Origin: Rhizobiaceae bacterium
GTDB lineage: Bacteria > Pseudomonadota > Alphaproteobacteria > Rhizobiales > Rhizobiaceae
NCBI GenBank assembly: GCA_017643495.1
Contig: JAEPNK010000002.1
Coordinates: 124,001-188,000, forward strand
Reading direction: 5' to 3'
DNA: 64,000 nucleotides
In this document: positions 55,358 through 63,196 of the stretch, one piece after another
Layout of the letters: the number at the start of each line of letters is the position of its first letter
Numbering within the stretch: position 1 is the first letter of the stretch
Notes under the pieces: model-generated
Seen by the model: the letters and a program-made list of their open reading frames with translations, nothing else
What the model was told of the DNA's origin: nothing
Databases searched by the model: none
Made by a program: the position numbers and the translations under genes

Positions 55358-56632
55358 TTACAGTGCCACATCCCGCGGTTTCACATCCCGGGAAAAGGCA
55401 TAGGCCACAACGGCAATTACCATGAGAACCGAATAGAAGATGAACAGTGCCTGATACTGGCTTTCAGGGTTGGCCGGATCAACACTCATCTCGACGACAG
55501 GACCACTCACCCACTGGAAAAGCCCGGCTCCACCGATTGAACAGAAATTGAGAAGGGTTGCCCCGCGTCCTGTCATGTGCGCGGGAAGAAACGCCCGGCC
55601 ATGGGTCATCTGTACAGCATAGCTGGAACCGAAGAACCCGATCGCGACAAAGACGAGTGTACCGGTCAGGGCCGAAACAGAGGGTACGAACGCCATGTAA
55701 ATACACAAGGCCAGGACAATGAAGTTCCCCCCCATGACAACCCGCTTTCGGGAATTGAAAATCCTGTCCAGCGGACCGAAGCACAAGGTACCCAGTGCAA
55801 GCGCAATGGACATGTAGAGGGTAACCCGCCCGATTTCGAGCGTATTGTACCCGAATACATCTGCGTGATAGGGCCCTATCCACAAGCCGCGCAAACCTGC
55901 AGCAACCGTGTACCCCATCAAAATAACCGGGAAAATCGGCCACAGCGCGCGAATTTTCAACAATTCCAGATAACTGCCCCTGGCCCCGGCCGCGTCCAGT
56001 TTTTCCGGATCACGCGCAAGCAACAGGATTGCGATACCGACAACCACTGTACCGACACCCAGCCCCATTGCGCTGGTGCGCCATCCAAAAGCATCTACGG
56101 CCGCAGCGAGCGGTTCTGAACCCGCAATATTGCCAAGAGTACCCACCGCAATGAAAGTCGATACCAGCGTTGCAAGCTGGGCCGGTGAAAATTCACGGGC
56201 AAAAATGTAAAACGGCGCCATGAGTACCGGAGAACAGCCTATGCCGATCAGGGCCATTGCCACAATGATGGCAAGCGGGCTCGAAGCATAGGCAAACAGG
56301 AAGATGCCACTCCCCGCAAAAATCGTGAAAATTATTCCGGCAGTCCGCCTTGGCCCGATCGTGTCGAGCAATGTGCCGACAGGAAACTGCATTGCAGCAA
56401 AAGCAATAAACCAGGCACCGGATGCGTAGGCCAGTTCAGTCGGTGTCATGGACAGATCTCTTTGCAGCACCGGCGTCAGCACCGCCAGGAAAGCCCTGAA
56501 AAACTGGCTGAACACATACCCCATACACATTGCTGCAATACCAGCCATGGTCCCGTAATCCCTGTTCCAAGAAGCAAGCCTGTCTACTCCCTCATCCCGG
56601 CGATGGCAAGCTGTGAACACTGCGTTCAACAT
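55358..56632 (-). CDS. Major facilitator superfamily transporter
   Basis: A 424-residue inner-membrane carrier with about twelve hydrophobic helices. The loop 2-3 region reads FPVGTLLDTIGPRRT (near residue 87), the MFS G-x-x-x-D-x-x-G-x-R-x signature. The substrate is unknown. The start is uncertain: ATG 56632 gives a hydrophilic lead of about 28 residues, while ATG 56548 begins directly before the first helix (MAGIAAMCMGYVF). It is divergent from the VOC dioxygenase gene with a gap of about 70 bases, suggesting shared regulation and perhaps efflux of the same compounds. Confidence 0.88.
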   Translation of the reverse strand: MLNAVFTACHRRDEGVDRLASWNRDYGTMAGIAAMCMGYVFSQFFRAFLAVLTPVLQRDLSMTPTELAYASGAWFIAFAAMQFPVGTLLDTIGPRRTAGIIFTIFAGSGIFLFAYASSPLAIIVAMALIGIGCSPVLMAPFYIFAREFSPAQLATLVSTFIAVGTLGNIAGSEPLAAAVDAFGWRTSAMGLGVGTVVVGIAILLLARDPEKLDAAGARGSYLELLKIRALWPIFPVILMGYTVAAGLRGLWIGPYHADVFGYNTLEIGRVTLYMSIALALGTLCFGPLDRIFNSRKRVVMGGNFIVLALCIYMAFVPSVSALTGTLVFVAIGFFGSSYAVQMTHGRAFLPAHMTGRGATLLNFCSIGGAGLFQWVSGPVVEMSVDPANPESQYQALFIFYSVLMVIAVVAYAFSRDVKPRDVAL

Positions 56633-56703
56633 CAAAACGGCTACAGAAGCTGAATGATGCCCTATATTCAGGATCAGACACGCGATTTACCTGGAGAACA
56701 CCC

Positions 56704-57633
56704 ATGCTGAAGCAGATAAACGGGCTGCATCACGTCACCTCAATGGCCAGCGATGCCTATGAAAACAACCGGTTTTTCACACAGGTGCTGGGACTTAGAA
56801 GAATCAAGAAAACCGTCAACTTTGATGCACCGGACGTCTATCACCTCTATTACGGGGATGAGGAAGGCACCCCGGGCTCGGTCATGACATATTTCCCGTT
56901 CCCCGGAATGGAACGTGGCCGCCCCGGTACGGGCGAAGTGGGAACAACCGCTTATTCGGTTCCCAAAAATTCTCTTGGATTCTGGGAAAAACATTTCGAG
57001 GAAAACAATGTGAAATTGCTCGGCCGCGAAGAACGCTTCGGTGAAAACCGCCTTGAGTTTGCTGCCCCAGACACGGACCGTTTTGCCCTCGTGGAAACGG
57101 ATGATGCAAGAGCACCATGGACTGGCGCAAACATACCTTCCGAACACGCTATCAGGGGGTTCCACTCCGCCTCCATCCGCCTGCAGGACGATGGCAGCAT
57201 GCGTGAACTTCTCCGGTTCATGAACTATCAACAGGTTGAAGAAAGGAACGGGATAACCCGGATGGCCATTGAGGGTGGCAACGGCGCCCATGTTGTCGAC
57301 CTCGAACGGCTCCCTTCGGCTTCACCCTCCGTTCAGGGCGCCGGATCAGTACACCATGTTGCCTTCTCGGTGGATGACAGGGAAGCCCAAAAGGAAGTGC
57401 GCAAAGCGCTCCTGGATACCGGATACCAGGTTACACCCGTCATTGATCGGGACTATTTCTGGGCGATATATTTCCGCACACCCGGCGGCGTTCTGTTTGA
57501 AGTTGCAACCAACGAGCCCGGCTTTGACCGTGATGAAGCCAAGGCGCATCTTGGCCAAAGCCTCAAATTGCCCACCCAGCATGAACATTTGCGGCCATTG
57601 CTGGAGAAAACCCTTCAACCGATTGAGGACTGA
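56704..57633 (+). CDS. VOC-family ring-cleaving dioxygenase (MhqO-like)
   Basis: A 309-residue protein made of two vicinal-oxygen-chelate modules. Likely metal ligands are His in INGLHHVTSM (residues 6-15), His in GSVHHVAFSV near residue 217, and Glu in GGVLFEVATNEPGF near residue 262. Overall similarity is to the MhqO/MhqE glyoxalase-dioxygenase group implicated in hydroquinone and catechol degradation. It is first of four same-strand genes (VOC, short GNAT, pirin, nitroreductase), which together suggest quinone or electrophile detoxification. Confidence 0.87.
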   Translation: MLKQINGLHHVTSMASDAYENNRFFTQVLGLRRIKKTVNFDAPDVYHLYYGDEEGTPGSVMTYFPFPGMERGRPGTGEVGTTAYSVPKNSLGFWEKHFEENNVKLLGREERFGENRLEFAAPDTDRFALVETDDARAPWTGANIPSEHAIRGFHSASIRLQDDGSMRELLRFMNYQQVEERNGITRMAIEGGNGAHVVDLERLPSASPSVQGAGSVHHVAFSVDDREAQKEVRKALLDTGYQVTPVIDRDYFWAIYFRTPGGVLFEVATNEPGFDRDEAKAHLGQSLKLPTQHEHLRPLLEKTLQPIED

Positions 57634-57636
57634 AAG

Positions 57637-57945
57637 ATGACTGAACCAAAAATCGAACTCGAAGAGCAGGAAACAAAAGGACGGCTTTTCTCTCGTAACG
57701 ATGACGGCAGTGTTGCAGAGGTAACGTTTTCTCGTGCGGGGGATACGATGATGATCATCGATCACACCAGCGTGCCGGATGCATTTCGCGGAACAGGGAT
57801 GGGATTGGCCCTGGTTCGCCAGGCAGTCGAATATGCGCGGGAACGAGGCATAAAGATACTTCCGCTTTGCCCGTTTGCTGCCGCACAGTTCAAACGACAT
57901 CCCGAATGGGCTGACGTTTTGAAGCAACAGGGACAAGACGGATGA
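57637..57945 (+). CDS. Short GNAT-fold acetyltransferase-like protein (YjdJ/NATD1 type)
   Basis: A 102-residue minimal GNAT. The strand-loop segment MMIIDHTSVPDAFRGTGMGLALV (about residues 38-60) contains the acetyl-CoA pyrophosphate loop RGTGMG, and ILPLCPFAAAQFKRHPEW is the family C-terminal block with a conserved Cys. The substrate is unknown. It starts 3 bases after the VOC gene, and its stop overlaps the pirin start (ATGA). Confidence 0.87.
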   Translation: MTEPKIELEEQETKGRLFSRNDDGSVAEVTFSRAGDTMMIIDHTSVPDAFRGTGMGLALVRQAVEYARERGIKILPLCPFAAAQFKRHPEWADVLKQQGQDG

Positions 57946-58874
57946 GCTGGAACCCTGCACTTGAACCCGGCAATCCGGAAACCGGTTCACTGGATGCAAT
58001 TGACACCTTGATCATACCCCGCTCGCGTGACCTGGGCGGGTTCGAGGTCAGGCGTGCCTTGCCCGCTCCCAAGCGACAAATGGTCGGACCTTTCATATTT
58101 TTTGACCAGATGGGGCCTGTGGAGTTTTTGACAGGTCAGGGTATCGACGTGCGACCGCACCCCCATATCGGGCTTGCGACTGTTACCTATTTGTTTGACG
58201 GAGAGTTTCAGCACCGCGACTCTCTGGGAACCAACCAGATGATACATCCCGGTGCCGTCAACTGGATGACAGCCGGGCGTGGCGTAACCCATTCCGAGCG
58301 TACCAGCGAGGCAACCCGGCAAGGCAAGAGCAACCTGTTCGGTATCCAGACATGGGTAGCCCTTCCTGAAAACAGGGAAGACATGTCCGCCGAGTTTGAG
58401 CACCACGGCAAGGAGCAACTGCCACTGATCGAAGGAAACGGGATCAAGATCAGGCTTATCCTTGGTGACATTTATGGCGAACGCGCACCCGTAACCACCC
58501 ATTCGGAAACCTTCTATGCCGATGCATTGCTGGAGCCGGGAAGCCGGATGCCATTGCCGGACAATCACGAAGACAGGGCAGTTTACGTGATTGAAGGGTC
58601 TGTCGAAATCGCGGGACAAACCCATGACAAAAACGCGATGATGGTGTTCAGGCCCGGCGATCGCATCACCATTCGTGCAGGTGAACGCGGTGCCCGCCTG
58701 ATGCTGCTTGGTGGCGCAACCCTGGAAGGCCCACGCCATATCTGGTGGAATTTTGTGTCTTCATCCCGTGAAAAGATTGAAGAAGCCAAGCAAAGCTGGA
58801 AAAAGGGTGACTGGGAACAGGGGCTGTTCCGGCTTCCTCCCGACGACATGAATGAATTCATCCCCCTGCCCTGA
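57942..58874 (+). CDS. Pirin-family bicupin
   Basis: A 310-residue two-cupin protein. The N-terminal metal site lies in VRPHPHIGLATVTYLFDGEF near residue 67, with the two His and following residues typical of pirins; TAGRGVTHSERT near residue 107 completes it. The C-terminal cupin covers about 175-285. Some bacterial pirins oxidise the flavonol quercetin with molecular oxygen; others act in stress responses. Activity here cannot be assigned. It is coupled to the preceding short GNAT gene by ATGA. Confidence 0.92.
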   Translation: MSWNPALEPGNPETGSLDAIDTLIIPRSRDLGGFEVRRALPAPKRQMVGPFIFFDQMGPVEFLTGQGIDVRPHPHIGLATVTYLFDGEFQHRDSLGTNQMIHPGAVNWMTAGRGVTHSERTSEATRQGKSNLFGIQTWVALPENREDMSAEFEHHGKEQLPLIEGNGIKIRLILGDIYGERAPVTTHSETFYADALLEPGSRMPLPDNHEDRAVYVIEGSVEIAGQTHDKNAMMVFRPGDRITIRAGERGARLMLLGGATLEGPRHIWWNFVSSSREKIEEAKQSWKKGDWEQGLFRLPPDDMNEFIPLP

Positions 58875-58890
58875 TTCCGGGAGAAGCAGA

Positions 58891-59562
58891 TTGAACGTAT
58901 CTGAAGCAGTTGAACAACGCATGTCCGTTCGTGCATTCAAGGACACACCCGTACCTGTCGACACAGTGACACGGGTGCTGGAAAAGGCGGCACGCTCCCC
59001 GTCCGGCAGTAACCTTCAACCCTGGAAGATGGTTGTCCTCACACCGGAAAGGCTTGATGAATTGCGCAATTTGATGGAATTGCGAATTGCCGGTGAAATG
59101 CGAGAAGGCGGCGACGACATGGAATATGCAATTCACCCCGCCAACCTGAAAGAACCCTATCGCTCGGCACGCTTTGAAATCGGCGAAGACATGTATGCAT
59201 TGCTTGGCATTTCAAGGGAGGAAAAACCCAAGCGGCGCAAATGGTTTTCAAACAATTTCCGTTTCTTTGGAGCACCCGCGGCATGCTTTTGCTTCATTGA
59301 CCGCTCCATGGGACCGCCACAATGGTCCGATCTTGGCATGTATCTGCAAACGGTGATGTTGCTGTTTCAGGAAAAGAGCATAGACACATGCCCTCAGGAA
59401 TGCTGGGCAATGTACCCCAAAACCATTCATGATTTCTGTGAAATGCCGGAGGAACTGATGCTGTTTTGCGGCATGGCAATTGGCTACCGGGACGAAAACC
59501 ATCCCGTAAATGATCTGAAATCCCGCCGTTTTGATTCCAGCCAATGGCTGAAAGTGCTTTGA
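58891..59562 (+). CDS. Nitroreductase-family flavoprotein
   Basis: A 223-residue FMN-dependent nitroreductase-like enzyme. FMN contacts include EQRMSVRAFKD near residue 7 and ARSPSGSNLQPWK near residue 33, and the C-terminus contains the FCGMAIGYRD block near residue 190. These enzymes reduce nitroaromatics and quinones with NAD(P)H. I prefer the TTG at 58891 because GGGAG lies seven bases upstream; an in-frame ATG at 58852 would overlap the pirin gene by 23 bases and has no clear ribosome site. Last gene of the quinone-type unit. Confidence 0.88.
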   Translation: MNVSEAVEQRMSVRAFKDTPVPVDTVTRVLEKAARSPSGSNLQPWKMVVLTPERLDELRNLMELRIAGEMREGGDDMEYAIHPANLKEPYRSARFEIGEDMYALLGISREEKPKRRKWFSNNFRFFGAPAACFCFIDRSMGPPQWSDLGMYLQTVMLLFQEKSIDTCPQECWAMYPKTIHDFCEMPEELMLFCGMAIGYRDENHPVNDLKSRRFDSSQWLKVL

Positions 59563-59565
59563 ATA

Positions 59566-59982
59566 CTAGCCGAAGGCCTCGCCTGCAGCCTTGGGGGACA
59601 TACGGATCAGTCTCGAATCCTGTACCCCGGCTGTACGGTGTCTCACTGCGCGTTGATAGTCTTCATTCTTGACCATCTCAACGAATGCATCACTGCTCGG
59701 ATATTCGGCTATGAAGGCAATATCCCAGACTTCTTCTCCGGGACCGATCAGGGTGAGGTCAAAATCACCGGACCAGACAATGCGCCCTCCCACTTTACTC
59801 AGGATCGGGGCGCTGTCACGGCCGTAGGCAGCATATGCTTCCGCGCCCGAAACCATGGTCCCGTCCTCGTAGGTCGCAGTTTCCTTGAACCGGACCAGAT
59901 TGAGCATGTGGACAGGCCCGTCGCTTTTCATTTCGGCAAATGCCTTGAACATTTCCCGTTCCGGATTGACGTGATCCGCCAT
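59566..59982 (-). CDS. DUF1330 family protein
   Basis: A 138-residue protein with the dimeric alpha/beta-barrel (ferredoxin-like) fold expected for DUF1330: PVHMLNLVRFKETATY near residue 23, AYAAYGRDSAPIL near residue 48, and IAEYPSSDAFVEMVKNEDYQRA near residue 90. No function is established. ATG at 59982 was chosen because GGGGG lies four bases upstream. It converges on the nitroreductase gene with a 3-base gap. Confidence 0.82.
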   Translation of the reverse strand: MADHVNPEREMFKAFAEMKSDGPVHMLNLVRFKETATYEDGTMVSGAEAYAAYGRDSAPILSKVGGRIVWSGDFDLTLIGPGEEVWDIAFIAEYPSSDAFVEMVKNEDYQRAVRHRTAGVQDSRLIRMSPKAAGEAFG

Positions 59983-60024
59983 GAAGCCCCCTGACATCTT
60001 GTTGGTGTCACCCTTGCCTGTTGT

Positions 60025-60576
60025 TCAGCCGCCTGACGGTGTGAAATTCACCTTGCCTGTTTCCAGATATGACTTTGAAGCATTGTCATACTTGTAAAAG
60101 ACGGAACTGAAGCCGCCTTCTGAATTTCGGGAGACAACCTGTCGTGTCTTGCTGAGGTCTCCGGTGCGCTTGCTTACCATTGACATGGACAATGTCAGGC
60201 TGCCGTTTGAAAAGCTTCCGCTTGATTGTGTGATCTCGGAATCCTTGGAGGTAGACAGGAAGGAGCCGACAATATTCTTGTCGTCATTCATCTTCAGCGT
60301 ACCATCTACATCGACACGCCCTTGTGTTGTTGCGCACTTGCCGTTGATCGCCAGAGCAAGCGCGGCGGCATCAAAATTGTTGCTCAGCTTGCACGAGACC
60401 CTTTCCTGGGATCTGGCTGGCCCGACGAGAACCTCGCCTCTCCCCCTGTACTCACCAACCATGGACTCAAGGAACTCCCTGGCACCGCCATTCGTCTGGC
60501 TGGCCTGCGCTTCCTCGGCGCTCGCATTCGCAATGAATGCCAGAAAAGAGATTGTGATCGACACAAACAGCTTCAT
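60025..60576 (-). CDS. Secreted protein of unknown function
   Basis: A 183-residue protein with a clear signal peptide (about 1-20, MKLFVSITISFLAFIANASA). The mature part starts with helix REFLESMVGEYRGRGEV, then alternates short polar strands with many Ser and Asp residues, which suggests a beta-rich, perhaps lipocalin-like fold. I do not recognise a family. It starts 37 bases downstream of the RND transporter stop on the same strand, so it may supply a periplasmic partner for that transporter. Confidence 0.75.
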   Translation of the reverse strand: MKLFVSITISFLAFIANASAEEAQASQTNGGAREFLESMVGEYRGRGEVLVGPARSQERVSCKLSNNFDAAALALAINGKCATTQGRVDVDGTLKMNDDKNIVGSFLSTSKDSEITQSSGSFSNGSLTLSMSMVSKRTGDLSKTRQVVSRNSEGGFSSVFYKYDNASKSYLETGKVNFTPSGG

Positions 60577-60613
60577 GAAAAGTAAAATCCTGTATCTGCT
60601 ACGAAGTTCTGAT

Positions 60614-62887
60614 TCAGCTTCGGCGTGAGAAAACACGCCTTAATGTCAGAATATTGGCGGGGAGTATAATGAGATTTGTAAAGAGCGCGATGATTAAAAT
60701 GGCAATTATCAGTTTTCCTATGATTGGCAGGATCGGCAAAACGCTGAACAGGATGGCCAGATTGGAAATACAGATAATCAGTGTACTCGCACCAAGGGCG
60801 GGTGCCACTTCAATTATCGACTTTGCAAGTGCCGTGCGCGTGTCTGCACCCTCGTTTCTCTCGAAGTGAAAGACATTGATGATGTGTACGGCATTGTCGA
60901 TGGCAACACCGAATGCAAGCGTCAGCGCCACCACCTCGGTCACATTGATAAAGCCACTCTTGAAATAAAGAAATGTCTCGATCAACAGGATCGGAAGCAG
61001 GTTTGGCACTGCTGCAACCAGGGCGAAGAAAAACGATCTTGTTGCTATGCCGATCAACACTACACCAAGCAGAACAGCCACAAGAAGACTTGTACGCAAC
61101 TCGTCGATAAGTTTGGTGAATTCCATCGACAGAAGCACGGGGAAGCCTGTGAGAACGATGTCATCCCCGTAAGCCAGTTGATCATTGATCAGGCTTCGTA
61201 TTTCGTTGGTTGTATCACCCAGCTGGCGAATTGAGCGGTCCGAGGGCAGTCTGACAGAAACAAGCATTTTCTGCCGGTCCTTTGACAAATACCCCTGTCG
61301 TGCGTCGCTTTCGGCATCGACAAGTTGTCTGGCAATCTTTCCCTGAACTTCCTCAGAATAGCCGTGCCACAGGGCATGCAGCGAAAATATCTGTGAAGGT
61401 TCAAACCTCGTTTCGAGTACCGTGGTGATCTCGGCCAGACGTTTTCGGTTTTCGGCTGAACTGATGCCGCCATCTTCGGCTACAGGAACAGAAAGAAAGA
61501 TCAGCGATTGCCCGCCAAAAATCTTGTTTGAAAGCCGTTCCGCTTCAAGCGTGTCGGATTCGTGAGGCAGATAGTCGACAATGTTGTAATTCGGCTCCAG
61601 AGCAAAATGCACATAGATCATCGCCACTGACGCCAATACCCCGCCTATGCAAATACCCGACGGTGATGCGCTGTAGCAGTTGACGGCAATCCTCCCGAAC
61701 GAATAGCGCCTGCGCACGGCCTTGCCTGAGCCAATCACACCAAACCTGATCAACAGCAGACCAAGCAGCGGCACGACGATGATGACTGCAGTAAATGCAA
61801 AAATGACCAGAAGGACGCCCAGCCATCCGAACTCGATCAACGCCTCGCTGTCAGACATCGTAAAGGACGAAATCGCAAACGCCGTGGTAATCGATGTCAA
61901 TGCGGATGCCGGTCCGATACGCAGAACTGCATCCCGCAGATTGCTTTTCAGAACGCCATTGTCTGCATCGTTGCTTTGGGCATTCAACTTTGACCAGCGA
62001 TGGTACAGGACAATACTGTCCGCATAGGCAAGAACGAGCGCCAAAGCAGGCAAGATCGTTGTCAGGTAGGTAATCGGTACCCCTGCAATCGAAAACAGAC
62101 CGATTGACCAGACCGCAGTGAGCAGAGGCGGCAGGAAACAAACGAACGCGGCAACGAGACTGCGAAAGAAAATCATGGCGATGAAAGCGCCTATGGCCAG
62201 CCCGACAATCGTCAGTCGCAACTGGTCACTGACAAGTGTTTCCAGAATGGTCAGTCCGATTGGCGTGAGACCGGAATAGTAGAGCTTGAAATCATCAGGG
62301 GCCACATCTTCCACCGCCGCCCTGATTTTGCTGAAAGCCTCATATGACCTGCGGTCATTACCGACTTCGGGCGCAAGATCGAGCGCCACAATTAGCAATG
62401 CTGCATTCTCTTCTGCAGAAATCAGGCTTTTTGCTTGAGGATATTGGGCCTCCAGCCGGTCCAGCAACAGGGCTGCCTGTTCATCATTCTCGATGGTATT
62501 GGGAAAAAACTGCCTCAGTTCGCCGCTCTGCGGATCAGGGTCGGGAATGGAAAACAGGGATACAGCGCTTGCCACACCGTCCGTTATTGCCAGTTCCAGC
62601 TGCATGAACCGCAAATCTTCAAGTCCGCTTGCCGTCTTGATCCGTGGTGACTTGATAACGACTGCAACATCCCGGCTGAAATTTCTGAAATCCGTCTTCT
62701 GGTTTTCAAAATTGATATAGTTTTCAGATGTTTGCGGAATTACGGAAGTGACATTGCCATTGAATTTTACGGCTGGAACATAGACCAGCGCCAGCAAGGT
62801 AACGGCAAGTATACAGACAGTGAATACAAGGGGCTGACGCATCGCAAGAATACCGATGCGCTCCAGTCCAAAACCTAATCCTCTCAT
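60614..62887 (-). CDS. RND/MMPL-family transporter
   Basis: A 757-residue inner-membrane protein with the duplicated MMPL layout: helix 1 (about residues 18-36), a periplasmic domain, five helices, then a second helix-domain-helices repeat beginning near residue 385. Family motifs are ALALVLAYADSIVLYHRW near residue 283 and the matching LTLAFGVAIDNAVHIINVF near residue 662, each with an Asp in a membrane helix suited to proton coupling. Relatives export lipids or hopanoids; the substrate here is unknown. ATG at 62887 has AGGGG nine bases upstream; longer in-frame starts add a basic lead. Confidence 0.88.
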   Translation of the reverse strand: MRGLGFGLERIGILAMRQPLVFTVCILAVTLLALVYVPAVKFNGNVTSVIPQTSENYINFENQKTDFRNFSRDVAVVIKSPRIKTASGLEDLRFMQLELAITDGVASAVSLFSIPDPDPQSGELRQFFPNTIENDEQAALLLDRLEAQYPQAKSLISAEENAALLIVALDLAPEVGNDRRSYEAFSKIRAAVEDVAPDDFKLYYSGLTPIGLTILETLVSDQLRLTIVGLAIGAFIAMIFFRSLVAAFVCFLPPLLTAVWSIGLFSIAGVPITYLTTILPALALVLAYADSIVLYHRWSKLNAQSNDADNGVLKSNLRDAVLRIGPASALTSITTAFAISSFTMSDSEALIEFGWLGVLLVIFAFTAVIIVVPLLGLLLIRFGVIGSGKAVRRRYSFGRIAVNCYSASPSGICIGGVLASVAMIYVHFALEPNYNIVDYLPHESDTLEAERLSNKIFGGQSLIFLSVPVAEDGGISSAENRKRLAEITTVLETRFEPSQIFSLHALWHGYSEEVQGKIARQLVDAESDARQGYLSKDRQKMLVSVRLPSDRSIRQLGDTTNEIRSLINDQLAYGDDIVLTGFPVLLSMEFTKLIDELRTSLLVAVLLGVVLIGIATRSFFFALVAAVPNLLPILLIETFLYFKSGFINVTEVVALTLAFGVAIDNAVHIINVFHFERNEGADTRTALAKSIIEVAPALGASTLIICISNLAILFSVLPILPIIGKLIIAILIIALFTNLIILPANILTLRRVFSRRS

Positions 62888-63196
62888 TGAAACTGTGCCC
62901 CTACAAGCGTTCCTCCGAAAGCCACTCTTAGCCATAGTCCGGCGAAATAGCAAAACAAAGCGCAAGGCTGGTACAGCCTCACATCAGAATCAGTTCTACA
63001 AGGCTTCCGAAACTGTCATGACATCGGGCCAGAAACCAGGTTTGCAAACAATCCGCAAACCGTGATTTGTAAAGCCGCGGAATCAACATTAGTAATGAAC
63101 GTGTCAGCAAGATTGTGCAGGCTTGGCCAAATAATGACCATTTTGGTCAAGCAAGCAGGCACACATCAGACAAGAAGCAGGGAACCCGTATCGGAA
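62888..63196. other. 309-base non-coding gap between divergent RND and M48 protease genes
   Basis: No gene was recognised. The main feature is the long imperfect inverted repeat at 63121-63152. The gap should hold promoters for both neighbours, but no clear -35/-10 pair was picked with confidence. The repeated words TTTGCAAAC/CCGCAAACC near 63041-63060 are short and may be chance. Confidence 0.5.
63121..63152 (+). promoter_or_regulatory. Long inverted repeat upstream of the M48 protease gene
   Basis: Eleven-base arms (63121-63131 and 63142-63152) match at ten positions, and the odd one is a possible G-U pair. The 10-base loop starts an inner TGACC-N5-GGTCA repeat (63135-63149). It lies 45-76 bases before the protease start, and could be an operator or a 5' leader hairpin. 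Confidence 0.45.
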
